Origin: Pseudomonas hefeiensis | GTDB lineage: Bacteria; Pseudomonadota; Gammaproteobacteria; Pseudomonadales; Pseudomonadaceae | DNA: 64,000 nucleotides | Assembly: GCF_030687835.1 (NCBI RefSeq) | Contig: NZ_CP117449.1 | Coordinates: 3,100,001-3,164,000 of the forward strand | Direction of reading: 5' to 3' | Shown: one piece after another, positions 49,790-59,340 of the stretch | Position numbering within the stretch: position 1 is the stretch's first letter | How the letters are laid out: each line of letters begins with the position of its first letter | Made by a program: the position numbers and the translations under genes | Notes under the pieces: model-generated | Seen by the model: the letters and a program-made list of their open reading frames with translations, nothing else | What the model was told of the DNA's origin: nothing | Database searches by the model: none

Positions 49790-51300
49790 TGCCCGCTCCC
49801 CGACAGAGTGGTGCCCGTGAGCCGTGGCAGCGCGAACCTGAACGAGGTGCCTTGGCCGACCTCGCTGGTCGCCCAGATCCTGCCGTCATGGAAGTCGATG
49901 ATGGACCGGCAGATGGAAAGGCCCATGCCCAGGCCGTTTTCCTTGGTGGTAAAAAACGCATTGAACAAGGACGGCAGGACCTCGGGGGCAATGCCGGTTC
50001 CGTGGTCAGTCACCTCCAGCAACACTTCGTCATCCTCCATCCAGGTGCGTATGTGCAGGGTTCGTTCGTGTACCTTGACTGCGTCCATGGCGTGACAGGC
50101 ATTGATGATCAGGTTGATGATCACTTGCTGCAGTTGCACCCGGTCTGCGCTGACCTGGCTGTCGGTCGCTGCCAGGTCCACCTTCGCCCGGACTTTATGA
50201 TGAGCCAGTTGCTGCTGGACCAGGTTCAGGGTCTCGCGGACGATGTCGTCCAGTCGCTCGGGCTGGCGCACCGGGTCGCATTTGCGCGACAGCGCCCTGA
50301 TACCGCTGATGACCTCGCTGGCGCGACAGCCGTTGGCGACGATTCGGTCGAGGCAATCCAGGGCTTCCCCGAGATCGGGTTCCGGACGTTTGAGCCAGCG
50401 GCGGCAGGCCTCGCCACTGCTGGTGATGGCCGTCAGTGGCTGGTTGACCTCGTGGGCAATGGACGCGGCCATTTCCCCCAGGGAGGTCAAGCGCGTGACG
50501 TGGGCCAATTGGCTCTGGGCGCGGAACAATGCGTCTTCGGCCTGCTTGCTGGCGGTGACGTCCATGAGCGCGCCCAAGTACTGGAAACGGCCATGCTGGG
50601 CGAGCAGGGGGCTGGCGATCATGTGGATGTGCTTGATGCGCCCATCAGGCATCAGCAGGCGCAGCTTGACCTCGATCTGCGGTTCACCCGCGGCGGCCTG
50701 TTGGAAAACCCCGCGTGCCAGCTCGAGGTCTTCAGGGTGGGTGCGCGCCAGCATCATCGACACCGTCGGTGTCTTGTTGGGCGAGTACTCGAAAATCCGT
50801 GCCGACTCCGCCGACCAGGTCAACACTTGTCGATCGCCGCGAAAGCCCACGCTGCCGGTCTGGCTCAGGCGCTGGGCGCCGATCAGGTAAGCCTCGTTGT
50901 GCCGCAGGCTGTCGGAAGCCTGCTTGCTGCGCAGCGCCAGGAACGCAATGGCGGACAGTGCGGTCAGGCAGCGGAAGAAGCCGGTGGTCGATTCCCAGCG
51001 GTGATAGCCGCCGTTGTACAAGAACATCGCGGTGAGCAAGCCCATGCACATCAGCGCGACGGTGATCACCAGATTGATGGAGAACAGGTTGGCCGCCATC
51101 AACAACAAGGTGATGTACAGCAGGGTCGGAGCCAGGTCGGAATGGGTCTCGGAGTTGATGATGACAATCCCGCAAGCCACCACCAGGCCTACCAGCCAGC
51201 CGAGGGCGTTGACCAGCGGATGGGTACTGATTCCCATCGACAGTCGCGGCCCCCTCTGGCATGGGGTGTATCGCAGGCTGTCATAGACGTTCTTGAGCAT
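49786..51300 (-). CDS. FixL-like membrane sensor histidine kinase with PAS domain
   Basis: About 504 residues from ATG 51300. Four to five N-terminal TM helices (LVNALGWLVGLVVACGIVII; LLYITLLLMAANLFSINLVI), a PAS domain (TWSAESARIFEYSPNKTPTV; MLARTHPEDLELARGVF) and a HisKA H-box LGEMAASIAHEVNQPLTAIT. The HATPase domain has VIINLIINACHAMD and GLGMGLSICRSI. No haem-ligand pattern is certain, so the signal is unknown. The start is uncertain: upstream in-frame codons reach 51504 but cross REP-like DNA, and no strong ribosome site is seen. Confidence 0.87.
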   Translation of the reverse strand: MLKNVYDSLRYTPCQRGPRLSMGISTHPLVNALGWLVGLVVACGIVIINSETHSDLAPTLLYITLLLMAANLFSINLVITVALMCMGLLTAMFLYNGGYHRWESTTGFFRCLTALSAIAFLALRSKQASDSLRHNEAYLIGAQRLSQTGSVGFRGDRQVLTWSAESARIFEYSPNKTPTVSMMLARTHPEDLELARGVFQQAAAGEPQIEVKLRLLMPDGRIKHIHMIASPLLAQHGRFQYLGALMDVTASKQAEDALFRAQSQLAHVTRLTSLGEMAASIAHEVNQPLTAITSSGEACRRWLKRPEPDLGEALDCLDRIVANGCRASEVISGIRALSRKCDPVRQPERLDDIVRETLNLVQQQLAHHKVRAKVDLAATDSQVSADRVQLQQVIINLIINACHAMDAVKVHERTLHIRTWMEDDEVLLEVTDHGTGIAPEVLPSLFNAFFTTKENGLGMGLSICRSIIDFHDGRIWATSEVGQGTSFRFALPRLTGTTLSGSGQ

Positions 51301-51783
51301 CGCGGAGGGTAGGGGCACGCTGGCAGACCTTTTGTTTTTACGTGGTCTCGCTCTGGATGTCGGGGGACAGAGCATCGGTTCGTATCTTAGAAGCGCCGCT
51401 TGGGCTGAGGTAGGACATAAAACCCTGAAATTGCGCCAGGCCGTGCCAACACATCCCTTGTGGCGAGGGGATTTATCCCCGCTGGACTGCGCAGCAGCCC
51501 CCAAAACCAGTCAACTCAATTTGCCTGACACCCTGTGTTTGTCGGTAGCCAGGGCCGCTTCGCGCCCAGCGGGGATAAATCCCCTCGCCACAGGGGTTGG
51601 GTATATACCGAAGTATCGATGATGTTGCCCAAAGGGTGGGGTGAGTGTCCCAACGTACAACAGACACTGGCCTGCCTCGGGGATTACGCTTTCAACACCT
51701 CGTCGCCGCAGGCCTTGATGGAGGGCGCAGGCGATGATCTTGTCCACTCCTGACTCAATGGCCTGGTGCCTGGGGCGACGACG
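51301..51783. other. Intergenic region between kinase and LysR genes
   Basis: Divergent 483-bp gap. The middle holds the REPIN listed separately. The rest contains no convincing ORF; a strong promoter sequence could not be placed for either side. Confidence 0.45.
51460..51592. repeat. REPIN (GTGGCGAGGGG type, 133 bp)
   Basis: TGTGGCGAGGGGATTTATCC begins at 51460 and the inverted GGATAAATCCCCTCGCCACA ends at 51592. The inner part holds CTGCGCAGCAG and GGGCCGCTTCGCGCCC. Same family as 28451-28542. Confidence 0.87.
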
Positions 51784-52725
51784 ATGATGAACAGAAATGA
51801 CCTGCGTCGTGCTGACATCAATTTGCTGGTGGTCTTCGAAACCATGATGCACGAGCGAAACGTGACCCGTGTCAGCGAAAAGCTGTTTCTCGGCCAGCCA
51901 ACGATCAGCAGTGCCCTGGCACGCCTGCGGTTGATGTTCGATGACCCCTTGTTCATCCGTTCGGGGCGGCTGATGGAGCCGACCTCCCGAGCGCGCGAAA
52001 TCTTCTCCAATCTGTCACCGGCACTGGACGGCATCGCTGCCGCCTTGAGCCGCTGCCAGGCGTTCGAGCCAGCCACCAGCGAGGCGACCTTCCATATTGG
52101 CCTTTGCGATGACGTCGAGTACGCGCTGTTGCCGGACCTGTTGCGGCACTTGCGGGTGGAGGCCCCTGGCACCACATTGGTGGTGCGCCGGACCGATCAA
52201 TGGCAGGTGTCCCAGCTGTTGGCCAACGGCGAGATATCTCTGGGCATCAGCCCGACCCTGGAGCTGCCGGCCAATGCCCGGCGCAAGACGCTGCGGCCGA
52301 TTCGACCGATGCTATTGCGCGCCGATTCGCAACCCGGCGAACTGACCCTGGATGAATTCTGCCGTCGGCCCCATGCCGTCGTGTCATCCATGGGCAATGT
52401 CATCGATGACTCGGATCGCGCGTTATGCCTGATGGGCCGACAGCGCAGGGTGGTGTTGACCGTGCCGCAGTTCAGCGCCTTGCCCGTGCTGTTGGCCGAG
52501 AGCGACATGATCGCTATCGTGCCGGATTACGTCGCCCAGGCGATGGCCGTGGTGACTGGCATGCGGGCTCAAGCGGCCCCGATCTGCTTGCCCCAGCACG
52601 AGCTTTCCATGGTTTGGCGCGGTGCTTCGCACAATGATCCGGGGGAGCGCTGGTTGCGCTCCCGTTGCAGCGCACTCCTGGCTGAGCAGGACGATTCGCA
52701 GAAGCGATCCAGGAAAGTGGCCTGA
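51784..52725 (+). CDS. LysR-family regulator (NodD/LeuO-like group)
   Basis: A 313-residue LysR protein. HTH ADINLLVVFETMMHERNVTR and SEKLFLGQPTISSALARLR, then an effector domain with FHIGLCDDVEYALLPDLLR and a Gly/Pro-poor C-terminus. Start ATG 51784 or 51787. Convergent with the GlxA-type gene; target not evident. Confidence 0.87.
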   Translation: MMNRNDLRRADINLLVVFETMMHERNVTRVSEKLFLGQPTISSALARLRLMFDDPLFIRSGRLMEPTSRAREIFSNLSPALDGIAAALSRCQAFEPATSEATFHIGLCDDVEYALLPDLLRHLRVEAPGTTLVVRRTDQWQVSQLLANGEISLGISPTLELPANARRKTLRPIRPMLLRADSQPGELTLDEFCRRPHAVVSSMGNVIDDSDRALCLMGRQRRVVLTVPQFSALPVLLAESDMIAIVPDYVAQAMAVVTGMRAQAAPICLPQHELSMVWRGASHNDPGERWLRSRCSALLAEQDDSQKRSRKVA

Positions 52726-52750
52726 CAGGACAGTAGCGCAAGTTTCGCGC

Positions 52751-53770
52751 TCAACGAGAAAACCGGTTGCGATACTCTCGGGGGGAAATCGACAGGTGGC
52801 GCTGAAATGTGTGACGCATTCGCTCCTCGTCACCGAAACCGCTGGCGCGGGCGATCTGGTCGATGTTGCGCTGAGAGTCTTCCAGCATTCGCCGCGCGGC
52901 CTCAAGGCGGAACATCTCGATGGCTTTGGCCGGGGTTCGGCCGGTCTGGCGTTTGTAGACCCGGGCAAAATTGCGCGGGCTCATCCTGGTCTGGCGGGCC
53001 AGTCGCTCGACGGTGAGGTTGTTGTCGTCCAGGTGTGCGCAAATCCACACGTGCAATTCATCGAATCCGGCGCTCTCCTGCATCTGCAATTGCAACAGTT
53101 GGCTGAACTGCGCCTGCCCGCCGGGGCGCTTGAGAAACACCACCAGCTCACGGGCCACCTGCAGGGCCACGTCGCGACCGCAATCGGCTTCGACCAATGC
53201 CAGGGCCATGTCGATGCCGGCGCTGACACCGGCCGACGTCCATACGTTGCCCTGCTGGATGAAGATCGCATCGAGATCCACCTCAACTGACGGAAAATCA
53301 CTCCTGAGCATCTCGCACATAGCCCAATGGGTGGCAGCCCGGCGCCCGTCCAGCAAGCCGGCCTGGGCCATGAGGAAGGTGCCGCTGCACACCGATGCAG
53401 TGCGCCTGGCCTGGACCGAGGCATTGCGCAGCCATTGCACCAGGTCGACACAGTCGATCATCGCCTGCCGTATGTCCGGTGCGCCGGGGACGATCAGCGT
53501 ATCGATGAGCGTCCCGTCGAGCTCATGCAGGGCACGGGTATCCACGACCAAGCCTTCGGCGCTTTGCATCAATCCGCCTGCCAGGCTGGCGGTGTGCATG
53601 GCGTAGCCGGGCAGGGCGCGTTCGGTCATGGCCTTGGTGGCGGCCCAGAACACCGTTTGGGCGCCGGTCAGGTCCAGCAAGCCCATCTGCGGATAGGCCA
53701 GGAATACCAGGGTGCGCGGTTGGGAAATGGACTCGGCGGCGAGGCCGCCATCCAGGGTCATCTTGTTCAT
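52751..53770 (-). CDS. GlxA-type AraC regulator with DJ-1/PfpI domain
   Basis: A 339-residue regulator. The N-terminal DJ-1/PfpI-like domain has TLVFLAYPQMGLLDLTGAQT and the nucleophile-elbow Cys in SVCSGTFLMAQAGLLDG. The C-terminal AraC HTH has NLTVERLARQTRMSPRNFAR and RMRHTFQRHLSISPREYRNR. Such regulators often sense amines or nitrogen compounds (for example the GbdR/ArgR relatives). Divergent from the AraC gene at 53913. Confidence 0.9.
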   Translation of the reverse strand: MNKMTLDGGLAAESISQPRTLVFLAYPQMGLLDLTGAQTVFWAATKAMTERALPGYAMHTASLAGGLMQSAEGLVVDTRALHELDGTLIDTLIVPGAPDIRQAMIDCVDLVQWLRNASVQARRTASVCSGTFLMAQAGLLDGRRAATHWAMCEMLRSDFPSVEVDLDAIFIQQGNVWTSAGVSAGIDMALALVEADCGRDVALQVARELVVFLKRPGGQAQFSQLLQLQMQESAGFDELHVWICAHLDDNNLTVERLARQTRMSPRNFARVYKRQTGRTPAKAIEMFRLEAARRMLEDSQRNIDQIARASGFGDEERMRHTFQRHLSISPREYRNRFSR

Positions 53771-53912
53771 GATGGTTTCGCGCTGGGTGTTTGTCAGGGA
53801 CGGTAAAGAAGTCTATCCGTTTTCGGCACAATTGAACGAGTGGCCTACCAGGCGGAATGGAACTTGCCTGAGCGTTGACCCATAAGCCCTGGAATCATCA
53901 AAGGTCGGGTCA

Positions 53913-54905
53913 ATGAACAATGACAACATGGCGCAGCCAGCGGTCTCGTCGGACGGGCTGCCAATGCTGCCGATCAATCGGTTCCGCACCACAGACATCG
54001 ACGAGCATGCCCGGAACATGGGCGGTTGGCAGGTTTGTTATGACCAGTTGACCCCCGGGCGCTTCGACGGCGAGTTGATCGAGTTCCGCTCGGAGTGGAT
54101 GCAACTGGTGCGCGACCGCTCTAATCAGGCCCTGACCAAGCAAGGCATGGCCTGGGAGGGCGCCATCACCTTCAGCGTGCCGCTGCGTGCGGACGGGCCG
54201 GTCTTCTGCTCCGGGCACCCGATTGTCGAGCGCAGCCTGTTGGTCGCCCGTGGGCATAACCTGCCCGAGTTGCGCACGCCCCAGCATCTGGATCTGCTCG
54301 GTGTCGCCATCGACGAGCAGGCGTTGGAGCATGTGCTGGAACGTCAAGGCAGCCGCTTTCGAATTACCGATCTTCCCAAGTGTTACCGTCTCGGCAACTC
54401 GACGCTGCCCGCCGAGCTTGCGGCATTATTCGATGAGCTTGAAGGGGGCGAGCAGGGGCGTGACTCATTGCTGGGTTACGAGTCGATTCGTCGTGGCCTG
54501 CGTGACACGGTGATGCTGCACCTACTGGACCTGGTGGCACCGGACGAGGCGCCGCCGCTTAACCCCACGGCACGCAAACGCATGGTTGACCGGGCCCGGG
54601 AATACGCACTGACGCACGTCGACGAACCGCTGTCGATCCTTGACCTGTGCAACCACATCGGCGCCAGTCGGCGCAAATTGCAGTATTGCTTCCAGGAAAC
54701 CCTGGGCATCAATCCGGTGGCCTATTTACGGGCGTTGCGCCTCAATGCCGTGCGCCGTGAACTGCGCAATGGGGATCAGGCCCTGGGCGTCCAGGAAGTG
54801 GCTGCACGCTGGGGCTTCTGGCATTTGAGCCGGTTTTCCAGCGACTATCGGACCCTGTTCGGCGAAACACCTTCACAAACCTTGCGCCGCACGCATCTGT
54901 GCTGA
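53913..54905 (+). CDS. AraC-family regulator
   Basis: A 330-residue regulator. A non-conserved N-terminal sensor with cupin-like positions (ITFSVPLRADGPVFCSGHPI) precedes a C-terminal AraC HTH (LSILDLCNHIGASRRKLQYC; FWHLSRFSSDYRTLFGETP). Resembles the EutR-like group. It lies 70 bp upstream of the channel-MFS-amidase genes on the same strand and is their most likely activator. Confidence 0.87.
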   Translation: MNNDNMAQPAVSSDGLPMLPINRFRTTDIDEHARNMGGWQVCYDQLTPGRFDGELIEFRSEWMQLVRDRSNQALTKQGMAWEGAITFSVPLRADGPVFCSGHPIVERSLLVARGHNLPELRTPQHLDLLGVAIDEQALEHVLERQGSRFRITDLPKCYRLGNSTLPAELAALFDELEGGEQGRDSLLGYESIRRGLRDTVMLHLLDLVAPDEAPPLNPTARKRMVDRAREYALTHVDEPLSILDLCNHIGASRRKLQYCFQETLGINPVAYLRALRLNAVRRELRNGDQALGVQEVAARWGFWHLSRFSSDYRTLFGETPSQTLRRTHLC

Positions 54906-54975
54906 AAACGGATAACCGCTGACGAAGCGGCTCCCTAGGATGGCCCCTACACCACATGGTCGGGAGGGGCATTCG

Positions 54976-55908
54976 ATGTATCAAAATAAAAAAACCAACG
55001 TCTGGCGCTGCACGTGGCTTACCTTGGGGCTGATCGGTCTCTGTACCGCTGCCCAGGGCACCGAAAACGGAGCGCCGACCACGGCGGTCGGGGTCTATGA
55101 TTTCGGCGCAGGCATGATGCCGCCGGCCACGCCCTTTGGCACCGTCGGCCTGCGCACCGCGTTCTATTCGGCCAACGTGCAGAAGGACCGCCACGGCAAG
55201 TCCGTGGACAACAATTTCTCCCTGGATGTGCTGTCCATCGGCGTTGCCTATATGCGCATGACCGATTACACCGTGCTGGGCGCCAAGTATGGCTTCGGTG
55301 CCGTCGTGCCGTTCTTCCAGATGGACGCTTCGGTACAGGTGCAGACACCAATCGGTCCGCTGGACCTTGCGGCCGATCCGTTTCGCATGGCCGACATCCA
55401 GCTGTTGCCGGTGATCCTGCAGTGGACCCTCTCGCCCAACCTGTTCGTCAACACCCAGTTCCAGATCCAGGCACCGACTGGCGACTATGACAAGAATCGC
55501 CTGATTTCGCCGGGGCTCAATCACTGGACCTTTTCGCCGATCCTCAACGCCACTTACATCTCCGACAGCGGCTTCGAAGTGTCTTCCAGCTTCGAAGTCG
55601 ACATCAACACGCGCAATCCGGCCACTGACTACAAGAACGGCGTTGAGTACCGCCACGAATTCGCGGTGGGCCAACACGTCGGGCCATGGACTGTGGGCGT
55701 GGGCGGGTACTACTACCGCCAGTTCAGCGATGACGATGCGCCGGGACTGCAAGCGGGCAATCGCGCCCGGGTGATGGCTGTCGGGCCGGCGGTGAGCTAC
55801 TTCAAGCCGGGTATGCCACCTCTGTGGTTGCACGTCTACAAGGAGTTCGACGCGCGTAACCGTGCCGAGGGCTACACCACGGCGCTGCGCATTTCTCACA
55901 GTTTCTAA
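54976..55908 (+). CDS. Outer-membrane channel of the phenol-degradation/SphA type
   Basis: A 310-residue outer-membrane beta-barrel with signal peptide (cleavage near AAQGTE, residue 27). It ends in the aromatic-terminal strand TTALRISHSF. Middle strands such as LFVNTQFQIQAPTGDYDKNR are typical of the meta-pathway phenol degradation protein family. ATG 54976 with GGGAGGGG upstream. Likely lets the amidase pathway substrate cross the outer membrane. Confidence 0.83.
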   Translation: MYQNKKTNVWRCTWLTLGLIGLCTAAQGTENGAPTTAVGVYDFGAGMMPPATPFGTVGLRTAFYSANVQKDRHGKSVDNNFSLDVLSIGVAYMRMTDYTVLGAKYGFGAVVPFFQMDASVQVQTPIGPLDLAADPFRMADIQLLPVILQWTLSPNLFVNTQFQIQAPTGDYDKNRLISPGLNHWTFSPILNATYISDSGFEVSSSFEVDINTRNPATDYKNGVEYRHEFAVGQHVGPWTVGVGGYYYRQFSDDDAPGLQAGNRARVMAVGPAVSYFKPGMPPLWLHVYKEFDARNRAEGYTTALRISHSF

Positions 55909-55918
55909 AGGGGCTCCC

Positions 55919-57178
55919 ATGAACCAATCAAGTTCCGTTTCAACGGCCGCAGCCCCGTCACGCGAGGCCACGGGTCGGCGTGAAGGGCTGGTGCTGATGC
56001 TCGGCAGCAGCCTGACCATCATGGGCTCGGTGATGGTCGCACCCATCTTGCCCCGTTTGGGCGCCGAATTCGGCCCTATGGAACCGCGGGCCGATCTGCT
56101 GGTGCCGTTGGCGATCACCGGGCCGGCCCTGACGATTGCCCTGTGCGCGCCGTTGGCCGGTTGGCTGGCGGACCGGGTCGGGCGCAAGGCTCTGCTGGTG
56201 ATTGCGACGTTGCTCTACGCGGTGCTCGGCGCGCTGCCGGCGATGCTCGATAACCTGCCGGCGATTGTCGGCACCCGGCTGCTGTTCGGCTGCGCCGAAG
56301 CGGCGGTGATGACCTGTTGCGCGACCCTCATTGCTGACTACTGGCACGGCGAAGAGCGCTTGCGCTATGTCAACCGGCAAGTGGTGACCATCGGCCTGGT
56401 GGGGGCGCTGTTTTTTGTGGTGGGCGGGGCGCTCGGGGAGCATTCGTGGCGCTCGCCGTTCCTTTTGTACCTGCTGCCATTGTTGCTGGTGCCCGCCATG
56501 ATGAAGGTGCTGTGGGAGCCATCGATGGCCAAGCGGCCGAGGACCGAGCAGCCAGCGGACGAATCGGCTCCGGCCAAGGTCGCGGTGCGGTCGCTGGTGG
56601 TCGGTTACCTGATGATTCTGGGCGGCATGGTGCTGACCTTCATCGTGCCGATCCAGGCGCCGACACTGTTGGTTGGCCTGGGCATCACCTCCAGCACGCT
56701 GATCGGGCTGGCGGCGGGGTTGAGCCTGCTGGCGACCCTGGGCGGTTCGTTGATGTGGCCCTTGCTGCGCCGTCGCTTCGGCATTGCCGGTTGCAACGCG
56801 CTGTTGCTGAGTCTGATAGGGCTTGGGCTCTGGCTGCTGATGCGCGCCCAGAGCTACAACGCCGTGCTGGTGGCGGTCTTCATCCAGGGCCTGGGTTCCG
56901 GATTGCTGGTGCCCAACGTGATGGCTCCCGTGATGAATGCCTTGACCGCCAGCACCCGCGGCCGCGGGCTGGGAGGGTTCACCTCGTTTTTGTATATCGG
57001 CCAGTTCGTCAGTCCGCTGGTGGTGGCCTTTGTGGGCGCCTTCGCCGGCGAGCTGCGCCAGTCGATCCAGTGGCTGGCCGTCGCCAGCTTTGTCGCCGCG
57101 TTGCTCTGGATCGCCGTCGGCTTGCGTACTCGAGGCCATGGTCAGGCGAGCACTTTCGGCTCCCGTCAATCGTCATGA
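55919..57178 (+). CDS. MFS transporter
   Basis: A 419-residue, 12-TM major facilitator. After a polar N-terminus it has MLGSSLTIMGSVMVAPILPR (TM1), the loop motif GWLADRVGRKALL and the repeated half after about residue 220. Starts 10 bp after the channel gene. Substrate unknown; the adjacent amidase suggests an amide or its acid. Confidence 0.87.
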   Translation: MNQSSSVSTAAAPSREATGRREGLVLMLGSSLTIMGSVMVAPILPRLGAEFGPMEPRADLLVPLAITGPALTIALCAPLAGWLADRVGRKALLVIATLLYAVLGALPAMLDNLPAIVGTRLLFGCAEAAVMTCCATLIADYWHGEERLRYVNRQVVTIGLVGALFFVVGGALGEHSWRSPFLLYLLPLLLVPAMMKVLWEPSMAKRPRTEQPADESAPAKVAVRSLVVGYLMILGGMVLTFIVPIQAPTLLVGLGITSSTLIGLAAGLSLLATLGGSLMWPLLRRRFGIAGCNALLLSLIGLGLWLLMRAQSYNAVLVAVFIQGLGSGLLVPNVMAPVMNALTASTRGRGLGGFTSFLYIGQFVSPLVVAFVGAFAGELRQSIQWLAVASFVAALLWIAVGLRTRGHGQASTFGSRQSS

Positions 57179-57195
57179 AATAAGGAATCTGAAGC

Positions 57196-58653
57196 ATGGG
57201 CATGCAAGACATCCACCACTTGATGGACAACGAAGACGCTTGCGCACTGGCTGAGTGGGTCAGGCGCGGCGAGATCCGCCCCGGCGAACTGCTGGAGGCG
57301 GCCATCGAACGTCTTGAACGGGTCGAGCCGCAGCTCAATGCCGTGGCCGAGCGCTTATACGATGCTGCGCGGGAAGCGGCCGACACGCCTGAGGTCGGGC
57401 AAGGCCTGTTGGCGGGCGTACCGACGTTGATCAAGGACCTGTTTTCACCGGTTGCGGGTGCGGCAATGACCAACGGCTCACGCGCATTGGGCGATTTGCG
57501 GGCGGATTTCGAATCTGAAGTTGTCACACGCTTGCGACGGGCGGGCTGTCAGGTGATGGGCACCAGCACCTCACCGGAGTTTGGCACTTCGTACTCCACC
57601 GAATCTTCGCGTTTCGGCGCCACCCGAAACCCTTGGAGCACCCGTCATAGCGCCGGTGGTTCAAGCGGTGGCGCAGCAGCGCTGGTGGCGGCCCGGGTAG
57701 TGCCGTTCGCCCACGGCAACGATGGCGGCGGGTCGTTGCGGGTGCCGGCCTCTTGCTGCGGGGTATTCGGCTTCAAGCCCAGTCGCGGCCTGCTGCCGTC
57801 CGGGCCGATGGTCGGCGAGGGTTGGGCGGGGATGGGCACGCCCCATGCGATCACCTTGTCAGTGCGCGACAGCGCCGCGCTGTTGGACGCCACCGCCGGA
57901 ATGGACCTGGGAGCGCCCTATGCAGCGCCGGTCCAGGCTTTGCCCTATGTGACGGCGCTGCAGCGCGATCCGCGGCCGTTGCGCATTGCCCTGGTGGAGC
58001 AACTCGGTCCCTGGCCGACATCGCCACAGAGCCTGAAAGCCGTAGGCGAGGCGGCGCGGTTGTGTGAATCCCTGGGCCACCGTGTTGAACCGGTGAACCT
58101 GCCGGTGGTATTGCCGGAGTTTCTCGACCAGGTCTTCACCATCATCGGTGCAAGCACTCGCCATTACGTTGACCTGCTGGGCCAGATGCGCGGGCTCGCG
58201 GTACAGGCCGAGGAACTGGAGGTGCGCACCCGGATCATCCTGCGGGACAAGGGCAACGTCAGCGGCGCCCAGTACGCGGCCGCGGTGGAATGGATTCATG
58301 CCCTGGGCCGGCAACTGGCGATGTTCATGCACGATTACGACCTGATCCTCACCCCGGTTTTGACCCGTGAACCGGTACTGATTGGCGAGCTGGACGTTGA
58401 AGATGTGTGCATGAGCCTCGACCAACTGGTGGAGCGCTACCACAGCTACTCGCCATTCACCGCGCTGTTCAATGCCAGCGGCCAGCCGGCGATGTCCGTG
58501 CCGTTGTCCTGGAGCAGCAACGGTCTGCCGATGGGCGCACACTTCGCCGGTCGCTTTGGCGAAGAAAGCACCTTACTGGCCCTGGCCGCGCAACTGGAAC
58601 GCGCCCAGCCGTGGCGTGGCCGGGTGCCCGCGGTGAACGCCTGTCGTCGTTGA
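57196..58653 (+). CDS. Amidase-signature hydrolase
   Basis: A 485-residue amidase. The Ser-cisSer-Lys triad is visible as K80 (VPTLIKDLF), S156 (AGGSSGGAAALVAA) and S180 (GNDGGGSLRVPAS). The C-terminal part has NASGQPAMSVPLSW, typical of the family. Hydrolyses an amide to acid plus ammonia or amine. Starts 17 bp after the MFS gene, with which it forms an operon. Confidence 0.92.
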   Translation: MGMQDIHHLMDNEDACALAEWVRRGEIRPGELLEAAIERLERVEPQLNAVAERLYDAAREAADTPEVGQGLLAGVPTLIKDLFSPVAGAAMTNGSRALGDLRADFESEVVTRLRRAGCQVMGTSTSPEFGTSYSTESSRFGATRNPWSTRHSAGGSSGGAAALVAARVVPFAHGNDGGGSLRVPASCCGVFGFKPSRGLLPSGPMVGEGWAGMGTPHAITLSVRDSAALLDATAGMDLGAPYAAPVQALPYVTALQRDPRPLRIALVEQLGPWPTSPQSLKAVGEAARLCESLGHRVEPVNLPVVLPEFLDQVFTIIGASTRHYVDLLGQMRGLAVQAEELEVRTRIILRDKGNVSGAQYAAAVEWIHALGRQLAMFMHDYDLILTPVLTREPVLIGELDVEDVCMSLDQLVERYHSYSPFTALFNASGQPAMSVPLSWSSNGLPMGAHFAGRFGEESTLLALAAQLERAQPWRGRVPAVNACRR

Positions 58654-58759
58654 AGGCGGCGGTGTTTCAATAAAGTGAAGCGGGCCGGTTCCAAGAACGG
58701 CACATCCGGCGTCGATGGAATGCCGATCTCGATGTCTGATCGGGCCCGTTTCCCACCAT

Positions 58760-59194
58760 TCAGCCGTGCACCTCCCGAAAGCGCTGATCAAAATCCTCCG
58801 CCAACTGCGCCAGGGTGATGCTGCCCAAACGCTTGAGCAGCAACGCCTGGGCCTCATCGAATGCACCCGTCAGCGCCGCATTCACCGCTTGTTCCACCAG
58901 GCACTGCGGGTGATCGGTGGACAGGCCAATGGCAAAAATCGAGGTGCTGCCCAAGGCCTGATGAATGTCGAGCAAGGTCATCTCTGCCAGTGATTTGCTC
59001 AACGTCCAGCCGCCGCGATGGCCTTTTTCTGAGGTGACGTAGCCCTGTTCCTTGAGCAGCGCCATGGTCCGGCGCACAACCACTGGGTTAGTGCCGAGCA
59101 TCTGCGCGATGGTGTCGGAAGTGGCGGATTGCTGGTGACGGTCCATGTGGATGAGCACATGAAGCATGCGGGACAGACGAGTGTCGTTTCTCAT
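58760..59194 (-). CDS. Rrf2-family regulator without cluster cysteines
   Basis: A 144-residue Rrf2 protein. The wHTH has RLSRMLHVLIHMDRHQQSAT and IAQMLGTNPVVVRRTMALLK, then the wing SEKGHRGGWTL. Only one Cys (HPQCLVEQ), so it cannot bind the IscR/NsrR-type cluster by three Cys; sensing must differ. ATG 59194 gives the family N-terminus. Divergent from the thioredoxin-reductase-like gene, its probable target. Confidence 0.88.
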   Translation of the reverse strand: MRNDTRLSRMLHVLIHMDRHQQSATSDTIAQMLGTNPVVVRRTMALLKEQGYVTSEKGHRGGWTLSKSLAEMTLLDIHQALGSTSIFAIGLSTDHPQCLVEQAVNAALTGAFDEAQALLLKRLGSITLAQLAEDFDQRFREVHG

Positions 59195-59340
59195 GTTAAC
59201 GGCGTTGTTCTGTTGTTGAGACGGGGCTGAGTATCGCCTGTAATTGCAAAAGTTACGAGATCGTTGACAATGGCTTTTCAAGAAACTTACGATGTGTCGA
59301 GACTTTAGCGGTCCTTCGAAAACCACCCTGGAGAGAGATC

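Noticed and set aside
49789..51312. 507-codon plus-strand ORF opposite the sensor kinase
   Set aside because: Antisense shadow; the minus strand has clear PAS, HisKA and HATPase motifs.
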